Part shown: piece after piece, positions 18,201 to 24,693 of the stretch
Layout: the number at the start of each line of letters is the position of its first letter
Numbering within the stretch: the first letter of the stretch is position 1
Source: Actinokineospora spheciospongiae
Lineage (GTDB): Bacteria > Actinomycetota > Actinomycetes > Mycobacteriales > Pseudonocardiaceae
Assembly: GCF_000564855.1 (NCBI RefSeq)
Contig: NZ_AYXG01000179.1
Span: 1 to 32,322 of the forward strand
Length of the DNA stretch: 32,322 nt
Direction: 5' to 3'
Notes under the pieces: generated by a model
Databases searched by the model: none
The model's input: the letters and a program-made list of their open reading frames with translations, nothing else
Told to the model about the DNA's origin: nothing
Made by a program: the position numbers and the translations under genes

Positions 18201-18716
18201 CAGCCCGGCGGCGGCCAGCGACTCGGCCACCGCCGACCGCGACCACGCCCCCGGCCGGGCGGGCGCGCCCAGCACGTGCGCCAACCCCAGTTCGTTGCCG
18301 AACACCAGCACGGCCAGCCCACCGGGGGCCAGCAGGTCGGCGATCCGCTCGTCCGGGCCGTCGGCCAGCACCAGGTCCCAGGTGCCGTCGAGGACCTCGG
18401 CGCCACCGACCACGACCCCCGTCAGGTCCCGGCAGCGCTCCCGCGCCACCGCGGCCATCCCGGCGTCCGGCTCGTACCCGGTGACCACCAGCCCGGCCTC
18501 GGCCAGCGCCCGCAGGAACGCCCCGGACCCGCAGCCCAGGTGCAGGGCCCGCGTCCCGGCGCGCAGCCGCAGCGGGTCCAGCACCCCCAGCCGGGCCGGG
18601 GAGAAGTGCTCAGCCGCTTCCCACGACCGCACCCCGACCGCCAACTCCGACGACCCCGCTGAGACGTCGGTGGCGGCGCGCAGCACCGCCAGCAGCGCGT
18701 TGCTGTGCTCAGTCAT
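15243..18716 (-). CDS. Multidomain methyltransferase/kinase-like/coiled-coil/GT2 protein
   Basis: A 1157-residue protein with an unusual chain of domains. About 35-180: class I SAM methyltransferase-like, motif I LHLGCGSGAF at 58-67. About 220-480: a kinase/aminoglycoside-phosphotransferase-like region with 'LDAHPGNLIV' (376-385) and 'LTLVDDEW' (391-398), the layout of the catalytic and metal loops, probably degenerate. About 500-625: coiled coil ending 'ENSKLVRRAHRTLWPAA'. About 690-800: beta-sandwich-like segment. About 817-1045: GT2 domain with CDDGST (852-857) and the metal site CDQDDVW (906-912). It probably modifies and extends a surface polysaccharide at the membrane. The start is ATG after AGGG, 16 nt past the upstream gene's stop. 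The TAG stop is formed at the IS630 boundary, so the original C-terminus may have been different. Confidence 0.8.
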   Translation of the reverse strand: MTEHSNALLAVLRAATDVSAGSSELAVGVRSWEAAEHFSPARLGVLDPLRLRAGTRALHLGCGSGAFLRALAEAGLVVTGYEPDAGMAAVARERCRDLTGVVVGGAEVLDGTWDLVLADGPDERIADLLAPGGLAVLVFGNELGLAHVLGAPARPGAWSRSAVAESLAAAGLTARRTLMAYPDEVLPRVLLDESAFDRPDAAELVDKLVRNPVQGSAAAVDPLVPARHPHRLAVANGSGAAVAPGYVVFAARDAEALARGVEAGLAWLPANPRLPLWRRSRRLDGDLTLRTVRGEGGAAGWLRQRVVAAEPLVPGRGMDALVLDALRAGDLDQARTLLVAWREHCAQGAEDLTDAHPRHPFLPGRAGVPVLPADRLDAHPGNLIVGADGVLTLVDDEWRAGAGVDAELVLLRALVEFAREIVGSAAEHPWRSARTVHEVLAGLCDLVGLTGARDRRWDELLAAEASLQEAVYGRDASGIAEELAASAHAVPPEPLWRIPGGLAELRADRERRYRADLAVAAAQGVIEDRERDLARVRAEQAELADRLALTEHALASANSALDTMDDRLALAFEEVADAVAEAGAAWESAAEAARAAERAEHTAASLSDRLTRTALRLAALENSKLVRRAHRTLWPAARVARGVRDLALGRPGEESDGVLRRVGAKSPVVSAGLATRYRRAAAGARESGLHFDVPVPAEPVPVGRGQVVELTGWVVHAAVGVRAVRFTADGAEVTAEYGLSRPDVSAALHAAGVRAPEGSGVHARLAVRTAAAREVPLSMAVELTDGTVLHRDLPPLPVRPGSSRERLVGHWTGTGPKVAVCLALYEPDIKFLAAQLDSIRAQQHTNWFCVLCDDGSTEDTLAEVRALVQGDPRFALVANEDNVGFYANFGRAAELAPADADAIAPCDQDDVWHEDKLSSLLAPMTDPEVQLVYADMRLIDEHDNHLADSFWLNRVNHQDDLESLLLLNTVTGASALIRADLVFNRALPMPPGTPSAFHDHWFAATALVNGRIEFIDRPLHSYRQHSTNVTGRQDERLDKDLPSGLALVKLANGADIDPALAAELEVVAEFELRRVAQYARVLLLRNEDTADEATKAVLRRLSAADQSVRALLPTVAKASRDGGRVTAGAERRMLAAALRRRALRAARLRIPPLTPPS

Positions 18717-18732
18717 CCCTGCCGTCAGTTCC

Positions 18733-20076
18733 CTAGGCCGCGGGCGGGAACTTCTTGACCTGGTCGGCCACGATCTTGTCGAAAGCCTCCTTGGCCGCTG
18801 CCTGGTCGGGGCCGTAGGCCTCGATCTGCAGGACCACGCCGTCGGCGATGTAGAAGCCGCGGAAGCTGGCGCGCTGGCCGGGGGCCGGGTCGGGCAGCGC
18901 GCGGCCGAGGACGCCGTCGGGCAGCCCGCTCAGCTCGGTGTGGTTGTGGTTGGCGAAGTAGCCGTCGAGGGCGGTCAGCAGCACCTTGGGGTCCGCCCCC
19001 GCGGCGGGCGTGAACGACCACACCGCGCGGACGAGGTCACTCTCCTTGGTGACGTACATGCCGACGTTCGTCACGCCCTGGGCCTTGAGGAACGCGGCCT
19101 CGGCCTCGGTCGGGACCTTGCCCTTGACCGCGGTGTCGATGGTGATGTTCTGGTTGTCCAGCTCGGTTCCGTCCAGCACGACGAACGGCCCCTTGGGCAG
19201 TTTCGGGCCGGTCGGGGTGGCCGGGGCGGTGCTCGACGCCGCGGGCGGGTTCTGGCCCCCGGGGTCCGCGGTGTCCGAGCCACCGGGTTTGAACAGGAAG
19301 AACGCCGTGATGCCCGCGGCCACCAGGACCACCACGGCGGCGATGATGGCGATCTTCTTGCCCTTGCCGCCGCCCCCGGACTCGGTGAAGATCTCCGGGC
19401 CCTGCCGGGGCCAGCTCTGCGCCGAGCCGAAGTCCGGCGGCAGGCCGTCGTCGTTCATCCACGGCGGCGGGCTCTGACCCTGGTTCTGCTGGGGCCGCGC
19501 GGTTTCCCAGGCGGGGCGCGGCTGCGGCGGCGGGAAGTGCGGCTGCCCGCCCATGCCCTGCGGCACGCCGTGGGGGCCGGTGTTCGGGCCGGTGTTCATG
19601 GTGCGGCCGGGCACGACCTGGGTCCGCTCGCCCGCGTCCCCGCCGTTGCCACCGGGGTTGCCCGGGTTGCCGCCCATGGCGCTGCCGGGGACCACCTGGG
19701 TGCGCTCGGCGGACTCGTTGCCACCCGCCTGCTGCGGCGGCTGCTGCTGCTGCCCGGGCACCACCTGGGTGCGCTCGGTGGTGCCCGGCTGCTGCTGCGG
19801 TGGGGTCGGGAAGCCGCCGGAGACCGGAGCGACGATCTGCGTCGACTCCATCGCGTTCGGCGGGGGCGGGGTCGGCGGGGTCGGTTGGGGTGGGGTGGGT
19901 TGGGCCGGGGCAGGCTGGGCCGGGGCGGCTTGGGCCGGGGTCGCCGGTTGCCCGCCCTGGTTCTGGCCCGCAGCCTCGACCATCACGCGGTCGCGGCGCT
20001 GGCGGTACTCGTCGGCGGTCAACTCACCCGCCACCAGCGCGCTGTCGAGCTTCCGCAGCTCGTCTTGCCAGGACAT
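18733..20076 (-). CDS. Membrane protein with Thr-Gln-Val motifs, SHOCT-like N-terminus
   Basis: A 447-residue protein. Residues 1-35 ('MSWQDELRKLDSALVAGEL' and 'EYRQRRDRV') form a short helical SHOCT-like domain. About 36-240 is a Pro/Gln/Gly-rich linker carrying four similar motifs, ESTQIV (Thr79) and three ERTQVV (Thr103, Thr126, Thr152). One membrane helix follows at 241-262 (KIAIIAAVVVLVAAGITAFF), then an extracellular domain of about 170 residues. Database entries of this kind are often named 'FliL-like', but nothing here is flagellar. The motifs place Val at Thr+3, a pattern compatible with FHA recognition after phosphorylation (inference). GGAGG lies 7 nt before the ATG. It is a tandem paralogue of the next upstream gene. 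Confidence 0.75.
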   Translation of the reverse strand: MSWQDELRKLDSALVAGELTADEYRQRRDRVMVEAAGQNQGGQPATPAQAAPAQPAPAQPTPPQPTPPTPPPPNAMESTQIVAPVSGGFPTPPQQQPGTTERTQVVPGQQQQPPQQAGGNESAERTQVVPGSAMGGNPGNPGGNGGDAGERTQVVPGRTMNTGPNTGPHGVPQGMGGQPHFPPPQPRPAWETARPQQNQGQSPPPWMNDDGLPPDFGSAQSWPRQGPEIFTESGGGGKGKKIAIIAAVVVLVAAGITAFFLFKPGGSDTADPGGQNPPAASSTAPATPTGPKLPKGPFVVLDGTELDNQNITIDTAVKGKVPTEAEAAFLKAQGVTNVGMYVTKESDLVRAVWSFTPAAGADPKVLLTALDGYFANHNHTELSGLPDGVLGRALPDPAPGQRASFRGFYIADGVVLQIEAYGPDQAAAKEAFDKIVADQVKKFPPAA

Positions 20077-20171
20077 GCAAATGCCTCCAACCGCGTCAGG
20101 ACGCGCTCATTGTGCCTAAGTCGCATGACGTCCTGCGGTGCGGTCGCCAAATGGATACGTGCGGGAAAGGA

Positions 20172-22082
20172 TCAGGTCACCGGCAGCGTCTTGCCGACGG
20201 TCTCCACCAAAGTCCGCAGTTGCTCGTCCAGCACCGCCGGATCACCGGACGGCGACTGCAGAACGCTCACCTGCACCGTCCAGGTGCCTGCGGTGTAGAC
20301 CGCTCTGGCCAGGGACGACTTCGGTCCCTGGGTGCCGACGGCGCGCGCGGCGGGGGGCAGGCCCTCGACCTCCTTGTCGGCGAAGCTGAGTTTGCGGTTG
20401 GCGTCGAGCACCCCCGTGGTCGTCGTCGCCGCGGCGGCGGCGTCCGAATTGGGGAACGCCTGGACCAGGTAGGCGGTCGTCCCCTCGTACGAACCGACGT
20501 ACGTGACGGCGTTCACCCCCACCGCGGACAGCAGGCCGACCTCGCGGGCGCTGAACACGTTCGCCGACTGCGCCTGCGACAGGCTCATGGTGCCGCTGCG
20601 CGGGTCCGGCGTGCCGGGCAGCGTGATCGTCGCCGGGTCACCGACCTGGACCGCGGGCGGGGCGGCCTGCTGCCGGTCGCCGGGGTCGCCGGAGAAGGCC
20701 AGCCACCACACCAGCCCCGCGATCACGACCAGCGCACCGAGCGCGACCAGTACCCGGTTGCGGTTGCCCCCGGTCCCGTCCGCCGCGACGGCGAAGACCT
20801 CGTGGCCCTGCATCGGGGTGTCGCGGGGCAGCGTGACCATCGGCGGCAGCGACGCGTGCGGCCCGCCTGGTCCGACTGGTCCGCCTGGTCCGGGCGGCTG
20901 CCCCGCGGCGGTCACGACGGCCCGCTGGATCACCTGCGTGCTGCCCACGTCGCCGATCACCTGGGTGGTGTCGGCGTCGGGCTTCGGCTGGTCGGAGGGC
21001 TGCTCCGGTTGCGCCGCGGGGGGTTCCGGCTTCGTCAGGGCGGGCTCGGCACCGCCCGGCCGCGCCGGTTCCGCCGCGGAACCCTCCCCCGGAGCCCGGG
21101 GCCCGGCATCGGGCTTCCCGGCCGGGACCGGCTTCTCGGCGGGCCCCGCCGGGGGAACCGGCGGCTTGTCCTGGTTCGCGGGCGGCTTGTCGGGGCCTGC
21201 CGTGGATGGCCGCGCCTGATCGGCCGCGTTCGGGGTCCGGTCCGAATCCACCGAGGTCTTGTCCGCGGCCCCACCCGAGGTCGCGGCGGGTGGCTGTGCC
21301 GAGCCCGCCGGTGCGCCCGCCGTATCCGGGTTCTGCGCCGGGTTCGCCGGGACCTCGTCCGTGACCCGCCTCCCGGTCGGGCCTGCGGCGGGCGGCTGAG
21401 CCGGACCTGCCACCGGCCGAATCGGGTTCGCCGATGACGGGGCCGAGCCCGCCACCGGATGGGTGGGCTCCACCGATGGCTGAGCCTGCTGCGCCGATGG
21501 CTGAGCCTGCTGCGCCGATGACTGGGCCTGCTGCGCCGATGACTGGGCCTGCTGCGCCGATGACTGGGCCTGCTGCGCCGATGGCTGAGCCTGCTGCGCC
21601 GATGACTGGGCCTGCTGCGCCGTTGGTCGGGCTTGGTCCGCCGGAGCCTGCGCCTGCCCCGCCACGGGCTGCGCCGGGTTCGCCGAGGGTCGGGGTGGCC
21701 CTGCCATCGGCCGGGCCTGCTCCGGCGTCGGTCGGGGAGGTCCTGCCACCGGCTGGATCGGCTTCGTCGGGGACTGGGCCTGTCCCGCCACCGGCGGGGT
21801 CGGGTTCACCGGGGGTACCGGGAACTGGGGCGGACCCGCGACGGGGCCGGGCGGGCGGGCCGGTCCCGGGGGCGGCTGCGGGCCGCGGCGGTCCACGGGG
21901 ATGGCACGCTCCTCGACGGTCCTGGTGGAGCCGACCGCGGTCGGGCGCTTGGACTGCGCGGGCGCGGGTGAGGTCGACGCCGCGATCAGGATCTCGTCGC
22001 GGCGCTTGCGGTACTCGGCGAGGGTGACCGCGTCCTTGGTCAGCGCCTCGTCCAGCTTGCGCAGATCGTCTTGCCAGGTCAT
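20172..22082 (-). CDS. Membrane protein, paralogue with heptapeptide repeats
   Basis: A 636-residue paralogue of the 18733-20076 product. It opens with 'MTWQDDLRKLDEALTKDAV' and 'EYRKRRDEI', has a linker of about 400 residues rich in Pro/Ala/Gln, then two adjacent motifs TTQVI (Thr373) and STQVI (Thr382), one membrane helix at about 443-464, and an extracellular domain with the same general layout as the paralogue. Residues 155-203 are seven perfect-length copies of AQQAQ(S/P)S. The long linker could span the cytoplasmic side and serve as a phosphorylation or docking platform; that is inference. It lies 49 nt downstream of the UPF0104 gene and probably belongs to the same transcript. Confidence 0.75.
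   Translation of the reverse strand: MTWQDDLRKLDEALTKDAVTLAEYRKRRDEILIAASTSPAPAQSKRPTAVGSTRTVEERAIPVDRRGPQPPPGPARPPGPVAGPPQFPVPPVNPTPPVAGQAQSPTKPIQPVAGPPRPTPEQARPMAGPPRPSANPAQPVAGQAQAPADQARPTAQQAQSSAQQAQPSAQQAQSSAQQAQSSAQQAQSSAQQAQPSAQQAQPSVEPTHPVAGSAPSSANPIRPVAGPAQPPAAGPTGRRVTDEVPANPAQNPDTAGAPAGSAQPPAATSGGAADKTSVDSDRTPNAADQARPSTAGPDKPPANQDKPPVPPAGPAEKPVPAGKPDAGPRAPGEGSAAEPARPGGAEPALTKPEPPAAQPEQPSDQPKPDADTTQVIGDVGSTQVIQRAVVTAAGQPPGPGGPVGPGGPHASLPPMVTLPRDTPMQGHEVFAVAADGTGGNRNRVLVALGALVVIAGLVWWLAFSGDPGDRQQAAPPAVQVGDPATITLPGTPDPRSGTMSLSQAQSANVFSAREVGLLSAVGVNAVTYVGSYEGTTAYLVQAFPNSDAAAAATTTTGVLDANRKLSFADKEVEGLPPAARAVGTQGPKSSLARAVYTAGTWTVQVSVLQSPSGDPAVLDEQLRTLVETVGKTLPVT
21474..21620 (-). repeat. 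Seven tandem 21-bp repeats in coding sequence
   Basis: Seven head-to-tail 21-bp units encode AQQAQSS or AQQAQPS. The units differ mainly at two positions (TGA/TGG and GGC/AGC on the plus strand). They fall into two sequence types in the order A A B B B A B along the plus strand, which points to recent unit duplication. Being in multiples of three, copy-number change would keep the frame. Confidence 0.95.
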
Positions 22083-22131
22083 CGGTTCCCCGTTCCGGCT
22101 GGAGCTCTGTCGAATCGTGCCACCCGCACCG

Positions 22132-23067
22132 TCATCCCGGCGCGCCTTCCCCGTATTCGGCGACGGACCGTGATCCGCCGAACACCCCGTGCACCAGGGC
22201 CAAACCCATGTCGGCGACGGTGTGGCACACCCGCAGCAACAACCCCACCGCGGTTGCGGCCACCACCCCGAGCGCCGGCCCCAGCACCAGCACCAGCACC
22301 GCCTCCCGCGCGCCCAGCCCGGCCGGGGCGAAGACCACGACCAGCCCGACCAGCCAGCTCAGGGCGAACCCGCTGGTCGCCAGCCCGCCGAGTCGGGCGG
22401 TCGCGCCGGTGAACGGTGCCGCCGCCAGCAGCCCGGCCGCACCGTAGGCCAGCCAGGCCGGGACCATCCACCCCATCGGCCGCAGCAGCGCCGACCAGGT
22501 CAGCGCGGGCAGCCCGCTGTCCTTGCCGAGCCTGCGCACGATGGCGGTGACCACCGCCGGGTGCAGCAGCGGCAGGACCAGCACCGCGGCCAGCCCCGCC
22601 CAGCCGTACCCGGAGAGCAGCCCCCGGTCGGCGAACAGCAACCCGGCGGACACCACCACCGAGGTCACCACGTGCACGGCCAGGAACACCGCACCCGCCA
22701 CCAGCGCCGAGCGGGCGGGCACACCGTACCGGCGGGCGAACCGGGCCTGCGCCAGGAGTGGCCACACCGCGCCCGGCAGGTACTTGCCCACCTGGGCCGG
22801 GAAGAAGATCGTGCGGGCGGCGGCCCAGCCCACCCGGTGGCCCAGCGCGTCCAGGCACCGCCGCCACACCTGCGCCGTCGCCAGCAGCCCGAGCACCACC
22901 AGCGCGAACGCGCCCGCCGCCCGCCACCAGCCGATGGTGCCGATGGCCGCGCCCAGGGCGGGCAGGTCCTCGCGCAGCGCCCAGCCCGCGACCCCCACGG
23001 CCAGCAGCACGAACCCCACGGCCAGCACGTCGGCCGCGCGGACGCGTCTGCCCGCCCCCTCAGCCAC
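22132..23067 (-). CDS. UPF0104 / LPG-synthase-like flippase domain membrane protein
   Basis: A 311-residue polytopic membrane protein with about eight hydrophobic segments. It matches the lysylphosphatidylglycerol synthase transmembrane (UPF0104) family, with the signature 'FPAQVGKYLPGAVWP' (about 90-104) and 'VVFAPAGLGARE' (about 245-256). It lacks the soluble aminoacyl-transferase domain of MprF, so it is the flippase-like half only. Stand-alone members often sit in polysaccharide or glycolipid loci. The GTG start overlaps the end of the upstream methyltransferase by 8 nt, which indicates co-translation. A role in moving a lipid or glycolipid made by the neighbouring enzymes is inference. 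Confidence 0.85.
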   Translation of the reverse strand: MAEGAGRRVRAADVLAVGFVLLAVGVAGWALREDLPALGAAIGTIGWWRAAGAFALVVLGLLATAQVWRRCLDALGHRVGWAAARTIFFPAQVGKYLPGAVWPLLAQARFARRYGVPARSALVAGAVFLAVHVVTSVVVSAGLLFADRGLLSGYGWAGLAAVLVLPLLHPAVVTAIVRRLGKDSGLPALTWSALLRPMGWMVPAWLAYGAAGLLAAAPFTGATARLGGLATSGFALSWLVGLVVVFAPAGLGAREAVLVLVLGPALGVVAATAVGLLLRVCHTVADMGLALVHGVFGGSRSVAEYGEGAPG

Positions 23068-23761
23068 GGCTGATCAACCCGGTCGTCGTCGGGTAGGGCA
23101 GCGCCGGGGTGCCACCGCGCAGGTACTCCACGCGGGTGCCCGGGGTGGTCGTGGCCTCGGCGTAGCGCTTGCGGCGGATGTTGTCGAAGACGACCACCCC
23201 ACCCGGTGCGAGGTGGTCCAGGGCGCGGCGGAAACACTCCACCCTGGCCCGGCCGTCCACCACGACCAGGTCGAACTCACCGCCGACCGCGTCGATGGTG
23301 GCCGCGTACGCGCCGAAGTCCAGGTGCTCGTGCCCGGCCCGCTCGGACCGGACCACCGTCGAGGCGTCGGCCGGGGTGGCGGGCACCGCGTGCAGGGTCA
23401 CGTGCGGCGCGTCGGCCAGCAGCGCCCGCACGTGCCCGGCGAACCCGGCGTCGTGCTCCACGCTGTGCACCTCGGCGGCGCGGCGGGCCAGCCACGCCGT
23501 GCTCGCCCCGGCGCCGAACTCGAACACCCGCGGCGCGTCCCGGCCCGCCAGGAACCGCTCGACCCGGGCCATCGCCGGGTAGCTCCACCAGGCCAGGTCC
23601 AGCCCGGCGAGGTCCACGACGTCGTGCACGGCGAACAGGGTGCGCAGGTGGCGGGCGGTGTGCGCGTCGCTGCTGCCGAGCCGGTCGAGCAGCCCGGTCC
23701 GGTCGGCGAGCCTGCGCGCGGCACGGACCCCGCCGACGTAGGCGCCGCGCAGCCCGCTCAT
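23060..23761 (-). CDS. Class I SAM-dependent methyltransferase
   Basis: A 233-residue methyltransferase-fold protein. Motif I is 'FEFGAGASTAWLAR' (about residues 80-93), 'EVHSVEHD' follows as the acidic strand-2 end, then 'EFDLVVVDGRARVECF' and 'LAPGGVVVFDN' (motifs IV-VI). This wording is typical of methyltransferases found beside glycosyltransferases. The ATG start overlaps the stop of the upstream GT2 gene by 4 nt (ATGA), so the two are coupled. The likely target is a sugar or glycolipid of the same pathway; the exact substrate is unknown. Confidence 0.85.
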   Translation of the reverse strand: MSGLRGAYVGGVRAARRLADRTGLLDRLGSSDAHTARHLRTLFAVHDVVDLAGLDLAWWSYPAMARVERFLAGRDAPRVFEFGAGASTAWLARRAAEVHSVEHDAGFAGHVRALLADAPHVTLHAVPATPADASTVVRSERAGHEHLDFGAYAATIDAVGGEFDLVVVDGRARVECFRRALDHLAPGGVVVFDNIRRKRYAEATTTPGTRVEYLRGGTPALPYPTTTGLISRG

Positions 23762-24693
23762 CGGCTGTCCGTCCGCTCGGACACCAGCTCGCGCACCTCG
23801 TCGCGCCGGGCGGTGCGGTGCAGCAGGATCTCCGCGATCAACCCGAACGACACCATCTGCACGCCCAGGATCACCAGCAGCACGCCCAGGTTGAGCAGCG
23901 GTCGGGTGCCGATCGGGTCGGCGGTGAACAGCCACACGCCGGTCAGGTACAGCAGCACCAGGAACCCGGCGGCGCCGAACAGGAACCCGATCCCGCCGAA
24001 CAGGTGCGCGGGCCTGCGGCCGTACTTGGTGATCGTCACGACCGTCATCAGGTCGATCGCGCCGCGCACGTACCGCTCCAGCCCGTACTTCGACACCCCG
24101 TGCGCCCGAGCCCGGTGGTTCACCCCCAGCTCGCTCACCTTGTAGCCCTGCTGGTGGGCCAGCGCCGGGATGTAGCGGTGCAGCTCCCCGTAGAGCGGCA
24201 CCCGGCGGTAGACCTCGGTGTCAGCGGCCTTGAGCCCGCAGTTGTGGTCCTTGAGCGGCAGCCCGGTGATCACCCCGGCCACCTTGTTGAACACCTTCGA
24301 CGGCAGCCGCTTCGACAGCGGGTCCTTGCGGTCCACCTTGTGCCCGCTGACCAGGTCGACCCCGGTGTCCAGCTCGGCCAGCAGCCGCGGCACCTCGGCC
24401 GGGTCGTCCTGGAGATCGGCGTCCATGGTGACCACCCGGCGCCCGCGCGCCTCGGACACCGCCGCGGCCAGCGCCGCCGCCTTGCCGAAGTTGCGCCGCA
24501 TCCGCACCGCGCGCACCGCGGGCCTGGTCGCGGCCAACTCGCACATGATCTTCCAGGAGCCGTCGGTGCTGCCGTCGTCGACGAAGATCAGCTCGTAGTC
24601 GACGCCGTGCAGCGCCGCCGCGACCTCGTCGGCCAGCGCCGTCAGCGTGGCCTCCTCGTCCTTGGCCGGGACGAGCACACTCACCTCGGTCAC
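23758..24693 (-). CDS. GtrB/ArnC-like polyprenyl-phosphate glycosyltransferase
   Basis: A 311-residue GT2 enzyme. The catalytic half has 'VSVLVPAKDEEATL', 'FVDDGSTDGS' (about 38-47) and the metal-binding 'MDADLQDDP', with 'HNCGLKA' further on. Two C-terminal membrane helices (about 228-250 and 262-285) complete the dolichol-phosphate-mannose-synthase/GtrB/ArnC architecture. Such enzymes move a sugar from a nucleotide onto polyprenyl phosphate at the inner face of the membrane, making a donor for GT-C transferases outside. The adjacent polytopic protein, coupled by a 4-nt overlap, is a candidate user of that donor. Confidence 0.9.
   Translation of the reverse strand: MTEVSVLVPAKDEEATLTALADEVAAALHGVDYELIFVDDGSTDGSWKIMCELAATRPAVRAVRMRRNFGKAAALAAAVSEARGRRVVTMDADLQDDPAEVPRLLAELDTGVDLVSGHKVDRKDPLSKRLPSKVFNKVAGVITGLPLKDHNCGLKAADTEVYRRVPLYGELHRYIPALAHQQGYKVSELGVNHRARAHGVSKYGLERYVRGAIDLMTVVTITKYGRRPAHLFGGIGFLFGAAGFLVLLYLTGVWLFTADPIGTRPLLNLGVLLVILGVQMVSFGLIAEILLHRTARRDEVRELVSERTDSR

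Noticed and set aside
15978-18662. 894-codon plus-strand open frame inside the large glycosyltransferase gene
   Set aside because: Composition (Arg/Gln/Pro/Gly) is that of an antisense shadow, and the minus-strand frame has clear domains.
21474-21620. CRISPR-like array
   Set aside because: The 21-bp units are contiguous without spacers and encode an in-frame heptapeptide.
18733-22082. Flagellar FliL identity for the two motif-bearing membrane proteins
   Set aside because: Only the single-helix topology is shared. No flagellar gene is present and the Thr-Gln-Val linkers are not a FliL feature.
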